From positions 2,604,001 to 2,668,000 of the forward strand of contig NZ_CP183948.1 in assembly GCF_052056485.1 (NCBI RefSeq): 64,000 nt of DNA. The letters are read 5' to 3'. The notes under the pieces are model-generated. The model worked only from the letters and a program-made list of their open reading frames with translations. It did not search any database and was not told the origin of the DNA. Positions 28,319 to 37,095 of this stretch are shown here, in pieces. The stretch is from Paenibacillus_AQ nitricinens. Lineage in GTDB: Bacteria; Bacillota; Bacilli; Paenibacillales; Paenibacillaceae. The stretch's first letter is position 1. Every line of letters begins with the position of its first letter. Position numbers and translations under genes: made by a program.

Positions 28319-31300
28319 GTGATTCGTAACCGTATCCGAAAAACAGGACTATTAGTCCTGCTTGGCGCGATGGTAGGCTCTTTATTCTCTGCATTCCCAG
28401 CTACTACCCATGCAGCTTCAAGTGAACCGTATACCTGGAAAAGTGTTGTAACGGGAGCAGGCGGGGGCTTTGTGCCCGGTATTATTTTTAATCAGTCTGA
28501 ACCCAATTTAATTTATGCCAGAACAGATATCGGGGGTGCCTATCGCTGGAATCAGGCTACCTCTAGTTGGACTTCAATTAGTGACTCCGTAGGCTGGGTG
28601 GATTGGAATAAGAATGGCGTGGATGCCCTTGCTACAGATCCTATTGATCCAAACAAAGTCTATATGGCAACAGGCACTTATACTAACTCCTGGGATAATA
28701 ACGGTCAGATCATGCGCTCTAGTGACCGGGGAAACACTTGGCAAACCACTCCACTGCCTTTTAAGGTAGGTGGCAATATGCCGGGCCGCTCTGCGGGTGA
28801 ACGCCTCGTCATCGACCCGAATAAGAATAATATTTTATTCTTCGGAGCCAGAAGTGGTAATGGACTATGGAAAAGTACGGACTCCGGTGTGACTTGGGCG
28901 AAGGTAACCTCTTTTACGAATGTAGGAACATATATTCAGAATCCGACACTGGATTATGGAAATGATCTCGTTGGCTTATCCTGGATCACGTTTGATAAAA
29001 GCACAGGAACACTTGGCAATGCGACTCAAACGATATATGTAGGGGTTGCCGACACAGCAAGCAGCGTTTATCGCAGTACAGATGGAGGCGTGACTTGGAC
29101 AGCTCTGGCAGGACAACCTACGGGCTACTTGCCACATCATGGCGTGCTTTCATCTACAGGCGATCTATATATTACTTATAGCAATGGTGTAGGTCCTTAT
29201 GACGGAAGTAAAGGTGAGGTTTGGAAATACAATAAAACAAGCGGTGCTTGGACGAATATCAGTCCTTCAACCGGAACGGATAATTGGTATGGCTTCGGTG
29301 GTTTAGCTTTGGATGCTCAAAATCCTAACACAGTTATGGTATCCAGTTTAAATGCTTGGTGGCCTGATGAAGTGATTTTCCGCAGTACGAACGGTGGTGC
29401 AACATGGAGCCAGATTTGGGACTGGGGCAATTATCCAGAACGAACTTATAAGTTCAGTATGGATATCACAGCAGCACCTTGGCTCGATCATGGAACGACT
29501 TCGACCTCTCTTGATCCTTCACCGAAGCTCGGCTGGATGATGGGCGATCTGGAGATTGACCCATTCAACTCTAACCGGATGATGTATGGTACGGGGGCTA
29601 CCATTTATGGCTCGAACAATTTGACCTCATGGGATACCGGAGGCAAGGTGAATATCTCTGTTATGGCAAAGGGGGTGGAGGAAACGGCTGTGCTCGGACT
29701 GATAAGCCCGCCAACGGGAACCTCCCATTTGATCACTGCGCTTGGTGATGTATCTGGTTTCCGGCATGAGGATTTGTCGGTAGCGCCAACTAAATTCCAG
29801 ACCAGTCCTTCCTGGGCCACAACGATGAGCATTGATTATGCAGAGCTGAGTCCATCCTATATCGTACGGGTAGGCAGCGCAGATAAAGAGAAGACACCAA
29901 GTATGAAATCCATTGGTATCTCTAACGATGGTGGAGTGAACTGGTATATGCCAAATTCCGAACCTTCAAATGGGACCAAAACAACAGTAGGGCATGGACA
30001 AGTTGCAGTGTCTGCAAGTGGGAACTCCATACTGTGGAGCACCTCGGATATTGGTGTGTACTACTCCAAAACTTCAGGGAATTCTTGGACAGCTAGCACA
30101 GGATTACCTGCAGGAGCAAAAGTAGCATCTGACCGAGTGAATGCTAGCAAATTTTATGGATTTTTTGCTGGGGTCTTCTATGTTAGTGTGGATGGCGGAG
30201 CTACATTTACTGCCACTTCAGCTTCAGGATTCCCAACGAATAATGTAGCTGGATTACAGCCGAATGAAGCTCAGATCAGTATGAAGGCCGTACCCGGTAT
30301 TGAAGGTGACCTCTGGTTTGCTGGAGGAAATACGACTGAGAATAAGTATGGTTTGTGGCACTCCACGAACTCTGGTGCGAGCTTCACAAAGTTAAGCAAC
30401 GTACAAGAAGCTGATCTCATTGGTTATGGAATGGCTGCTCCGGGTCAAACTTACATGGCACTGTACACGGTAGCGAAGATTGATGGCGTGCGGGGTGTCT
30501 TCCGTTCTGATGATGTTGGCGCAACTTGGGTTCGTATTAATGACGATGCCCACCAATACGCCAAGATTAATATGGCGATTACTGGTGACCCAAGAATTTA
30601 CGGACGTGTATATCTTGGAACGAATGGCCGAGGCACTTTGTATGCTGACCCTGTCAATCCACCAGCTACAGGCTCAACCATTACTCCAACAACCGCAAGC
30701 TTTGATAAGAAAACAGTGAATCAAGCAGATGTAGCACTAACCATGACGCTGAACGGAAACACACTCAGCTCGATCAAGAACGGAACAGCCACCCTCGTAG
30801 CTGGAACGGATTACACAGTCAGCGGATCGACGGTGACGATTAAGAAATCATATCTGGCGACACAAGCGGTAGGAACAACCACGTTGACGTTTAGCTTTAG
30901 CGCGGGAGCTGCGCAATCCCTGGCAGTTACGGTGACGGATACGACAACACCAGTATCCAATTCCACAATAACGCCAACAACCGCAAGCTTCGATAAGAAA
31001 ATAGCGAATCAAGCTGATGTAGCAGTAACTATGACGCTCAATGGCAATACGCTCAGCACGATCAAGAACGGAACAGCCACCCTCGTAGCTGGAACGGATT
31101 ACACAGTCAGCGGATCGACGGTGACGATTAAGAAATCATATCTGGCGATACAAGCGGTAGGAACAACCACGTTGACGTTTAGCTTTAGCGCGGGAGCTGC
31201 GCAATCCCTGGCAGTTACGGTGACGGATACGACAACACCAGTATCCAATTCCACGATAACGCCAACAACAGCAAGCTTCGATAAGAAAATAGCGAATCAA

Positions 31301-32278
31301 GCTGATGTAGCAGTAACTATGACGCTCAATGGCAATACGCTCAGCACGATCAAGAACGGAGCAGCAACGCTCGTAGCTGGAACGGATTACACAGTCAGCG
31401 GATCGACGGTGACGATTAAAAAATCGTATCTAGCGACACAAGCGTTAGGAACGACTACACTGACGTTCAGCTTTAGCGCAGGAGCTACGCAATCCTTAGC
31501 GGTTGCGGTGACAGATACGACAACACCTATATCCAACTCCGCGATAACACCAACAACTGCAGGCTTCGATAAGAAAATAGCGAATCAAGCAGACGTAGCA
31601 GTAACTATGACGCTGAATGGAAACACACTCAGCACGATCAAGAACGGAACAGCAACGCTCGTAGCTGGAACGGATTACACAGTCAGCGGATCGACGGTGA
31701 CGATTAAAAAATCGTATCTAGCGACACAAGCGTTAGGAACAACAACGTTATCTTTTGAGTTTAGTGCAGGAGCTGCGCAATCCTTGGCGATCACCATTGC
31801 AGATACGACAGTAGCTCCTACAGCAGCACTGAAGGTACAGATGTATAACGGTACATTATCTGCTTCTGGAAATACACTGAATCCAAAGTTTAAACTGGTG
31901 AATACGAGTACAAGTGCAGTTACTCTCTCTGATGTGAAATTAAGATACTATTACACGATTGATGGGGAGAAGCCGCAAAGCTTCTTCTGCGATTGGTCAC
32001 AGGTGGGAAGTGCGAATGTAACTGGAGCGTTTGTGAAGCTGCCAACCGCTAAAGCGGATGCGGATTATTATTTTGAGATCGGATTCACAAGTACAGCAGG
32101 TTCACTTGCTGCGGGTGGCAGCATCGATATCCAGGTGCGTGTGTCTAAAGAGGACTGGACGAATTACACGCAAACCGGAGATTATTCCTTCAATGCGGTG
32201 GATACCAATTATGTGGACTGGACCAAAGCACCCGTGTACGTCTCAGGTAATCTGATTTGGGGTAGTGAACCTAACTAA
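28319..32278 (+). CDS. Secreted GH74 xyloglucanase with four X2 modules and CBM3
   Basis: A 1319-residue enzyme from GTG 28319, eight bases after TAGGAGG. Signal peptide about 1-32. The GH74 double beta-propeller spans about 33-780, with repeated Ser-Thr-Asp-Gly-Gly-type motifs. Asp70 (Thr-Asp-Ile-Gly-Gly-Ala-Tyr-Arg) and Asp477 (Leu-Gly-Asp-Val-Ser-Gly-Phe-Arg) match the positions of the two catalytic Asp residues known in GH74 endo-xyloglucanases. Residues about 786-1168 are four tandem 96-residue X2 (Ig-like) modules, and about 1172-1319 is a CBM3 cellulose-binding module. It should cut xyloglucan in plant walls while bound to cellulose. Regulated by the upstream cre site; single gene. Confidence 0.93.
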   Translation: MIRNRIRKTGLLVLLGAMVGSLFSAFPATTHAASSEPYTWKSVVTGAGGGFVPGIIFNQSEPNLIYARTDIGGAYRWNQATSSWTSISDSVGWVDWNKNGVDALATDPIDPNKVYMATGTYTNSWDNNGQIMRSSDRGNTWQTTPLPFKVGGNMPGRSAGERLVIDPNKNNILFFGARSGNGLWKSTDSGVTWAKVTSFTNVGTYIQNPTLDYGNDLVGLSWITFDKSTGTLGNATQTIYVGVADTASSVYRSTDGGVTWTALAGQPTGYLPHHGVLSSTGDLYITYSNGVGPYDGSKGEVWKYNKTSGAWTNISPSTGTDNWYGFGGLALDAQNPNTVMVSSLNAWWPDEVIFRSTNGGATWSQIWDWGNYPERTYKFSMDITAAPWLDHGTTSTSLDPSPKLGWMMGDLEIDPFNSNRMMYGTGATIYGSNNLTSWDTGGKVNISVMAKGVEETAVLGLISPPTGTSHLITALGDVSGFRHEDLSVAPTKFQTSPSWATTMSIDYAELSPSYIVRVGSADKEKTPSMKSIGISNDGGVNWYMPNSEPSNGTKTTVGHGQVAVSASGNSILWSTSDIGVYYSKTSGNSWTASTGLPAGAKVASDRVNASKFYGFFAGVFYVSVDGGATFTATSASGFPTNNVAGLQPNEAQISMKAVPGIEGDLWFAGGNTTENKYGLWHSTNSGASFTKLSNVQEADLIGYGMAAPGQTYMALYTVAKIDGVRGVFRSDDVGATWVRINDDAHQYAKINMAITGDPRIYGRVYLGTNGRGTLYADPVNPPATGSTITPTTASFDKKTVNQADVALTMTLNGNTLSSIKNGTATLVAGTDYTVSGSTVTIKKSYLATQAVGTTTLTFSFSAGAAQSLAVTVTDTTTPVSNSTITPTTASFDKKIANQADVAVTMTLNGNTLSTIKNGTATLVAGTDYTVSGSTVTIKKSYLAIQAVGTTTLTFSFSAGAAQSLAVTVTDTTTPVSNSTITPTTASFDKKIANQADVAVTMTLNGNTLSTIKNGAATLVAGTDYTVSGSTVTIKKSYLATQALGTTTLTFSFSAGATQSLAVAVTDTTTPISNSAITPTTAGFDKKIANQADVAVTMTLNGNTLSTIKNGTATLVAGTDYTVSGSTVTIKKSYLATQALGTTTLSFEFSAGAAQSLAITIADTTVAPTAALKVQMYNGTLSASGNTLNPKFKLVNTSTSAVTLSDVKLRYYYTIDGEKPQSFFCDWSQVGSANVTGAFVKLPTAKADADYYFEIGFTSTAGSLAAGGSIDIQVRVSKEDWTNYTQTGDYSFNAVDTNYVDWTKAPVYVSGNLIWGSEPN
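30674..31825 (+). repeat. Four 288-bp tandem repeats encoding X2 modules
   Basis: Copies begin at 30674, 30962, 31250 and 31538, each exactly 96 codons. Copies 1 and 2 share long identical stretches in their second halves, while copies 3 and 4 share a different set of synonymous changes, indicating two separate duplication or conversion steps. Confidence 0.92.
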
Positions 32279-32305
32279 GAATCTTCACTAAGCATTACGT
32301 TGGAA

Positions 32306-32355
32306 AAGCCGTCCTAAAAGTAGAGATTTCTACTTTTGGGGCGGCTTCTTTTTTA
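32306..32355 (+). terminator. Terminator after GH74 gene
   Basis: AAGCCGTCCTAAAAGTAGA pairs with TCTACTTTTGGGGCGGCTT (a G-T pair and one mismatch), followed by CTTTTTTAT. Confidence 0.85.
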
Positions 32356-32399
32356 TAGAATAGGCCAAACCATGGCCAGGTGTAGGCTAGAGAATAATT

Positions 32400-32578
32400 A
32401 GGGAAAAACTCCCTGAAAATAGCCGTTATTCGCTATAAATGAGCAAAAATAGGGAATTCCTCCCTAAAAATCGAGGAGATTTCTTAATTTTCCACCAAAT
32501 CAACCAAATTACAGGGAGGTTTTCCCTAATTGTTAGTTGGATGATCGAAGATCTCAGAATTTCAGGGAGAAATTCCCT
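32400..32578. repeat. Array of four AGGGA-N5-TCCCT palindromes
   Basis: Fifteen-base units start at 32400, 32451, 32513 and 32564. The arms are invariant, the five central bases differ (AAAAC, ATTCC, GGTTT, GAAAT). Steps of 51, 62 and 51 bases are close to whole helical turns. The sequence between units is unrelated. The last unit ends just before the insertion element. Confidence 0.8.
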
Positions 32579-32620
32579 GCTATGAACGAATTCGTCAATT
32601 CCCCTGTTTTCCCCTTTAAA

Positions 32621-32842
32621 CCAAAGGGTTTTCAATCCCTTGGGCACAGAGACAAAATGCAAGTCGTCGGCTGGCAATCTGCTATCCGTGGGTTGGTTAC
32701 CACATGTTATGCCTACGTCGAAAGAGCTTCCGCAAACTAATTTCGCACGTCAGATCAGGGATCCTGTGCATAGGGAATTCACGGATTCTCCTCGTACCTT
32801 TCTCTTTGTCTCCATGCCCCAAGGATTCAAATCTCTTGGGAT
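32621..32842 (-). ncRNA. Candidate bridge RNA region in the long end of the IS110-family element
   Basis: Downstream of the transposase lie two related hairpins (32621-32644 with CCAA-GGG/CCC-TTGG arms, and 32818-32840 with CCCAAG/CTTGGG arms). Between them, GAGACAAA (32649) pairs with TTTGTCTC (32805), closing a loop of roughly 150 bases. IS1111-group elements carry their guide (bridge) RNA in this end. The strand and limits are inferred; no guide/target match was worked out. Confidence 0.4.
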
Positions 32843-32866
32843 ATTTTTTATTCTTTCTTATTCGAA

Positions 32867-33982
32867 TTATGCCATTCTTCGTTCTGCGTCTACCGCAATC
32901 GACCAGATGAATCCAACTAACTCACGACCTACTGCAGCCATGGTTAAATTTCGGTGCTTCCCGCGTCTGACTAACTTCAGATACTTGCTGTGTAACCGTT
33001 CTTGGGCCTTCCACGACGTTTCATGCACATGAGCACTTTGCCCCTCCAATCGCACGGTTAAATCTCCTTTAATCGCTGGACGGTGACGGTAACTCCATGC
33101 AGACTCTACCAGTGCGCGCCTTACTCCAGAATTTCCGACTTTTGTAAGACTACCTCTTTTGGTGCTTGCTCCCGATGAATACTCCCGTGGGACGAGTCCC
33201 AGATAACTCATGAGCTGAGCCGGTGAACGAAAACGCTCGAAATTCCCAATCTCAACCACTAAAGTCATAGCTGTCAGCAGAGCGATTCCCCGCAGACCTT
33301 GCAATGCTTGAATGACAGGTGCGTAGGGACAGATCTGCGCTTCTTCTCGCATTGCGGCTTCAAGGCGCTTGATTCGCTCCTCCACTTCCCGGAGCTGTTG
33401 CAGGGATTCGGTGAAAACTCGTTCTTGAGCTGCATGATCAAACCTCAGCATGGACAACCATTCCCGGTACCTTTTGGTCCAGCGTTTTTTCATGCCCTCT
33501 GGCTTGTGAATTTGATGGCGCAACAAAAAATGAATGAGTCGTTGCCGAGCCCGATGTAGGTCTTGCCTAGCATCTTCTCGCGCACGAATAAGATCTCGTA
33601 AGGCTTCGAGTTCTGGAGTCGGTACATAAATCGCAGTCAATTCTCCTGCACGGTGGAGCTGAGCCAGTTTTTCAGCATCCCGTCGATCTGTTTTTATGGC
33701 ATCGCCAGGGCGCTGTGGCATACGCGAAGGTGCGATCACCACGCAGGAAATCCCCATCTTCGTCAACCAGCGGTACAAGTCATATCCGGTAGGTCCAGCT
33801 TCATAGCAGACCTCTAGCGTAATCCCTGAACCTTTGAGTTTCCGAATTATTTTAGCGACTGCATCAGGGGTATGGGGAATGGCTCCATAATATCGCGCGG
33901 GTTCTCGACCCTCATCTGCAATGGCCACCGCAATTTTTTCTTTAGATACATCCAAACCAACGTATTTTATGGTATTCTTCAT
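32867..33982 (-). CDS. IS110-family transposase (DEDD recombinase)
   Basis: A 371-residue protein from ATG 33982, AAAGGAG upstream. The N-terminal RuvC-like DEDD domain has Asp11 (Gly-Leu-Asp-Val-Ser-Lys), Glu61 (Tyr-Glu-Ala-Gly-Pro-Thr-Gly), Asp99 and Asp102 (Thr-Asp-Arg-Arg-Asp-Ala). A coiled helical linker (about 180-235) leads to the Transposase_20 domain with Leu-Arg-Gly-Ile-Ala, Tyr-Leu-Gly-Leu-Val-Pro-Arg-Glu-Tyr-Ser-Ser-Gly, where a serine acts as nucleophile in this family. The reading frame is intact, so the element may be active. Such recombinases are programmed by a bridge RNA encoded in the element. Confidence 0.93.
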   Translation of the reverse strand: MKNTIKYVGLDVSKEKIAVAIADEGREPARYYGAIPHTPDAVAKIIRKLKGSGITLEVCYEAGPTGYDLYRWLTKMGISCVVIAPSRMPQRPGDAIKTDRRDAEKLAQLHRAGELTAIYVPTPELEALRDLIRAREDARQDLHRARQRLIHFLLRHQIHKPEGMKKRWTKRYREWLSMLRFDHAAQERVFTESLQQLREVEERIKRLEAAMREEAQICPYAPVIQALQGLRGIALLTAMTLVVEIGNFERFRSPAQLMSYLGLVPREYSSGASTKRGSLTKVGNSGVRRALVESAWSYRHRPAIKGDLTVRLEGQSAHVHETSWKAQERLHSKYLKLVRRGKHRNLTMAAVGRELVGFIWSIAVDAERRMA

Positions 33983-34131
33983 AGTAACAGCTCCTTTCGT
34001 ATGTAGCTCTGAAATGGTTGTCCTTTTAACTTCCATTTTAACCTACGGTGTGCGAAACAGGGGCTGCTTTTCGTTCATCATAACTAATTATTCGTTGCTT
34101 CACTTTGACATACGATTAGCTGTTTTTGTTG

Positions 34132-34872
34132 TTACAATGTTTGTCCACTGTCTACAGTAATGATCTGCCCGGTTATGGCTTCCTGTTCCAGAGTTGCGCA
34201 GACGAATTGAGCAATATCCTCAGTGGATGAAATACGCTGGAGCAGCAGATTAGGGGCTAATTGATGCATCTGTTCTTCTCGACCAGACCACCATCGAGTA
34301 GCAACAGCACCCGGTGCGACACAGTTCACTCTAATCGTTGGAGCTAGCGCATGAGCTAGAGATTTCGTAAGGCCATGAACAGCAGCTTTGGAGACGGCAT
34401 AAGGAAGGGAGGAGCCTAATCCCGTGTTTCCGGCGATACTGCCGAGATTGACGATGGCTCCTGAGGCACTTTTATGCATATACGGTGCAACTGCTCTGGC
34501 GCAAAAAAACATTCCTTTCACATTTACAGCATATAGTTCATCCCAGACTTCCTCCGTTGCTTTTTCCAGATCACCCAGCGAAATATGTTTAGTAATACTG
34601 GCGTTATTCACCAGCAGATCAACCGTCCCAAAATGCTGAATAATCGAATGAACCATACTTCGCACTTCCTGATCCTTAGAAACATCGGCTTGTACTGCTA
34701 TCGCTTGCCCACCTTGATTTATAATCGTATTCACGGTTTCATTAGCTTCTGCCTCGGATCTGGAATAGTTCACTGCAACAAAGGCTCCGCGTCGGGCTAA
34801 TTCCAGACTTACAGCCATGCCAATTCCAGTACCACCACCAGTTACTAAGGCTACTTTATGGTTTAAATTCAT
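34132..34872 (-). CDS. SDR-family NAD(P)-dependent oxidoreductase
   Basis: A 246-residue classical short-chain dehydrogenase. ATG 34872 is preferred because AAAGGAG lies nine bases before it; ATG 34878 is the alternative. The cofactor motif Thr-Gly-Gly-Gly-Thr-Gly-Ile-Gly, the Asn-Asn-Ala-Ser motif, and the catalytic Ser (Leu-Gly-Ser) and Tyr-Ala-Val-Ser-Lys are all present. The substrate is unknown; it resembles FabG-like 3-oxoacyl reductases. It is divergent from a LysR regulator with a 17-base palindrome between them, the usual arrangement for a LysR target. Its 3' end lies about 55 bases from the proposed insertion element end. Confidence 0.88.
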   Translation of the reverse strand: MNLNHKVALVTGGGTGIGMAVSLELARRGAFVAVNYSRSEAEANETVNTIINQGGQAIAVQADVSKDQEVRSMVHSIIQHFGTVDLLVNNASITKHISLGDLEKATEEVWDELYAVNVKGMFFCARAVAPYMHKSASGAIVNLGSIAGNTGLGSSLPYAVSKAAVHGLTKSLAHALAPTIRVNCVAPGAVATRWWSGREEQMHQLAPNLLLQRISSTEDIAQFVCATLEQEAITGQIITVDSGQTL

Positions 34873-34965
34873 CCTCATTCACTCCTTTGGTTGGCATATG
34901 TTGTTGATAGAGAGTATTCTATAATGATTATCGGATTTCGTATAATTGAATTAATTGAAGATTTG

Positions 34966-34982
34966 GTTCAATTTAATTGAAC
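34966..34982. promoter_or_regulatory. LysR-type operator palindrome between SDR and lysR genes
   Basis: GTTCAATTTAATTGAAC has perfect eight-base arms about a single central T and fits the T-N11-A rule. A related ATTGAATTAATTGAA lies just left of it. It is about 20 bases before the regulator's start codon, suited to autoregulation and divergent activation. Confidence 0.65.
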
Positions 34983-35003
34983 TAAGTAGTGGAGGGCTCA
35001 GGA

Positions 35004-35897
35004 ATGGATCTAAAAACAATAAAAACCTTTCAAGCCATTGTGATTTCAGGAAGCTTTAACCGTGCAGCAGAGGCATTGAATTATGCTCAATCAACGGTCA
35101 CGATGCAAATGCAGAGGCTTGAATCCGACTTAGGATGTCAATTGCTTGAGCGGGGAAAACAAATCAGCTTAACAGAAGCTGGTAGATTGTTTTATGAAGA
35201 GAGCTTACATATTGTTAAGGATATGGAGCGGCTACAGAGCCGTTTGGCCAATTTGAAGATAGGCGAGGCTGGCAGCGTCCGCATAGGGGTAACGGATCCG
35301 ACGGCGAGCTATCGTTTGCCGCAGTTGTTAAGTAGTTTTATGACGCAGTTTCCGAAAGTGAGGGTCTCCGTGGAGATCGCGGGAACCGCTGCACTCAGTG
35401 AACTACTTTTGCGAGGCGAAATTGATATGGCTGTTTGTTCAGCGCCAGAGCTGGGGAAAGAGCTTTATTTTGAACCCTTATTTACGGAGGAATTTGTGTT
35501 ACTTATGCCAGAAGAGCATCCGTTAGCTTCCAAAGAGAATATCACACCAGAGGATTTACGGGCTCATCGGTTACTTATAACGGCAGTGAACTGTCCTTAT
35601 CGCAAAAAACTAGAAAATGTGCTGCAGGAATCAGGTGGAGCACCAGTAGATACTATGGAGATTGGAAGCATGACAGCTCTAAAATATTTTGTGGAAAGTG
35701 GTTTAGGTGTCGCTCTTGTCCCTGAGATTATGCTGAATCCAGCGCCTGCAGGAACGGTATTGCGGAAGCTGGAGGGAGAAATGATTGATATGACTTGCGG
35801 AATCCTATGCAAACTTTCGGATTATCCGTTCAAGCTAGCGAGCTCCAGATTGTATCATTTTTTAAAGCAGGAACTAATCTCAACAAGGATATTTTGA
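35004..35897 (+). CDS. LysR-family transcriptional regulator
   Basis: A 297-residue regulator from ATG 35004, behind GGAGGG. The winged HTH is at residues 1-60 with the LysR signature Phe-Asn-Arg-Ala-Ala-Glu-Ala-Leu-Asn-Tyr-Ala-Gln-Ser-Thr-Val-Thr. The rest is a periplasmic-binding-like ligand domain with Arg-Ile-Gly-Val-Thr-Asp and Gly-Leu-Gly-Val-Ala-Leu-Val-Pro. It probably regulates itself and the divergent SDR through the palindrome between them. The inducer is unknown. Confidence 0.9.
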   Translation: MDLKTIKTFQAIVISGSFNRAAEALNYAQSTVTMQMQRLESDLGCQLLERGKQISLTEAGRLFYEESLHIVKDMERLQSRLANLKIGEAGSVRIGVTDPTASYRLPQLLSSFMTQFPKVRVSVEIAGTAALSELLLRGEIDMAVCSAPELGKELYFEPLFTEEFVLLMPEEHPLASKENITPEDLRAHRLLITAVNCPYRKKLENVLQESGGAPVDTMEIGSMTALKYFVESGLGVALVPEIMLNPAPAGTVLRKLEGEMIDMTCGILCKLSDYPFKLASSRLYHFLKQELISTRIF

Positions 35898-35947
35898 ATT
35901 TTAAACGAATTGTTAAGAAATAGAAAAAATAGAGAGGGCGGTGTTTG

Positions 35948-36247
35948 ATGTTTTTTAGGAGGAAATTCAGTTTCTGGCTTTCGATTATTAGTATCATCAT
36001 CTGTCTGGGTGATTATTTGGGGATTGAGATTGCAAACATCATTCTTGTGCGACTTAATCCAATTATAGATACGCTGATCTTTATGAAGCCCTTTGCAAAC
36101 TGGATGGTTGATGTTAATAATACGGAATGGGCTGCAAGCAGTATACTAATCAGCGTCAAATTCCCCACGTATGTAATTCATTTTGGGACGTTCCTAATTT
36201 TAGGACTTCTTATAGATTATCTTATACATATATTTAAACAGAAGTGA
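35948..36247 (+). CDS. Small membrane protein, unknown function
   Basis: A 99-residue protein from ATG 35948 with GAGAGGGCGG seven bases upstream. Two hydrophobic segments (about 9-33 and 78-96) flank a short loop containing Trp-Met-Val-Asp-Val-Asn-Asn. It is not recognised. It lies about 50 bases after lysR and 41 bases before a methyltransferase-like gene; no terminator separates them. Confidence 0.65.
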   Translation: MFFRRKFSFWLSIISIIICLGDYLGIEIANIILVRLNPIIDTLIFMKPFANWMVDVNNTEWAASSILISVKFPTYVIHFGTFLILGLLIDYLIHIFKQK

Positions 36248-36288
36248 AAAGCGAGCCTATTAGCCGAGATGAGGAAAGGTGAGATGAG

Positions 36289-36993
36289 ATGAGCGGAGCA
36301 GAGGGAAAGCTTGAGTTAGAGAGGATTGTTTTTATTGGAAGGACCTTTGAAGAGTATTTGCAGATGTTCAAATTGCAAGAAGCGGATCTTGTAGGCCGGC
36401 GGATTTTAGATTGTCCTGCAGGTGCCTGCTCTTTTACAGCGATATCGAATCAGTTAGGGAGTGACGTGACTGCTTCGGATATCGCTTATTACTACTCTGC
36501 GGAAGAGCTTGGAGATAAAGGGGTTCAAGATATTGAGCATGCTATGTCTGAGTTGGATAAGGTACAGGGCAATTTTGTATGGGACTACTTCAAGTCTATA
36601 GAGGATTTAACACAAGCGAGAAGTAAGGCTTTAAACGATAACATCAAGGATCAGAGACAAACCCCGGAGCGATATGTTCCTGTGATTTTACCTAATCTGC
36701 CGTTCAATGATGAGGATTTTGATCTGACATTGTCCGCGCATTTCCTATTTACGTATAATGATCGGCTGGACTATGATTTTCATCTAAGGACTGTTAATGA
36801 ACTTATGCGGGTCACTAGAGGAGAGCTTCGTATTTTCCCTTTAGTTGATTTGTCTTGCAAAAGATATGAGTATCTAGATCGCCTTATAGATGAGATGGTT
36901 CAACAAGGCTTTGCTGTGGCGGAGATGGAGGTTCCTTATGAATTTCAAAAAGGGGCAAATCAGATGCTAAGCATTAGAAGAATGAAGCCATAA
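36289..36993 (+). CDS. SAM-dependent methyltransferase-like protein
   Basis: A 234-residue protein with a degenerate class I methyltransferase fold. Motif I appears as Ile-Leu-Asp-Cys-Pro-Ala-Gly-Ala-Cys-Ser-Phe, with Cys-Pro-Ala in place of the usual Gly-x-Gly first positions, and the strand-2 acidic residue is Ala-Ser-Asp. A later Leu-Pro-Phe-Asn-Asp-Glu-Asp-Phe-Asp-Leu resembles the post-motif II region. Members of this subgroup are annotated as methyltransferases, but the substrate is unknown. GGAAAGGTGAG precedes the ATG. A bidirectional terminator follows. Confidence 0.7.
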   Translation: MSGAEGKLELERIVFIGRTFEEYLQMFKLQEADLVGRRILDCPAGACSFTAISNQLGSDVTASDIAYYYSAEELGDKGVQDIEHAMSELDKVQGNFVWDYFKSIEDLTQARSKALNDNIKDQRQTPERYVPVILPNLPFNDEDFDLTLSAHFLFTYNDRLDYDFHLRTVNELMRVTRGELRIFPLVDLSCKRYEYLDRLIDEMVQQGFAVAEMEVPYEFQKGANQMLSIRRMKP

Positions 36994-37021
36994 GATAGCA
37001 GATAGCTATAGTTTGTAAAAT

Positions 37022-37076
37022 AAAAACGAGGGTCTCTAAGCTATTTTTATCGCTTTGGAGACACCCTCGTTTTTTA
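37022..37076. terminator. Bidirectional terminator between methyltransferase and MFS genes
   Basis: AACGAGGGT with CTC pairs with GAG and ACCCTCGTT around a U-rich loop; A-run on the left and T-run on the right. Confidence 0.8.
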
Positions 37077-37095
37077 AATATTGCCCTATAAAAAA

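Larger units (their letters stand above)
32582..34078 (-). mobile_element. IS110-family element, IS1111-like, about 1.5 kb
   Basis: Bounds are proposed from inverted matches: ATGAACGAA and CCCCTGTTT at 32582-32590 and 32601-32609, against AAACAGGGG at 34055-34063 and TTCGTTCAT at 34070-34078. The spacing between the two motifs differs by four bases between ends. The transposase is read leftward with about 95 bases before it and about 285 non-coding bases after it, the arrangement of IS1111-group elements. Exact ends need comparison with an empty site. Confidence 0.6.

Noticed and set aside
30674..31825. Assembly artefact in the GH74 repeats
   Set aside because: The four copies differ at many positions and keep the frame exactly, so a collapsed or duplicated assembly is not needed to explain them, although copy number should be checked.
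32400..32578. CRISPR array
   Set aside because: Units are 15-base palindromes with variable centres and uneven spacers of 36-47 bases, only four copies, and no cas genes nearby.
32537..33032. Two plus-strand ORFs beside the insertion element
   Set aside because: No ribosome sites; their apparent similarity to each other comes from the two related hairpins, better explained as structured non-coding DNA/RNA.
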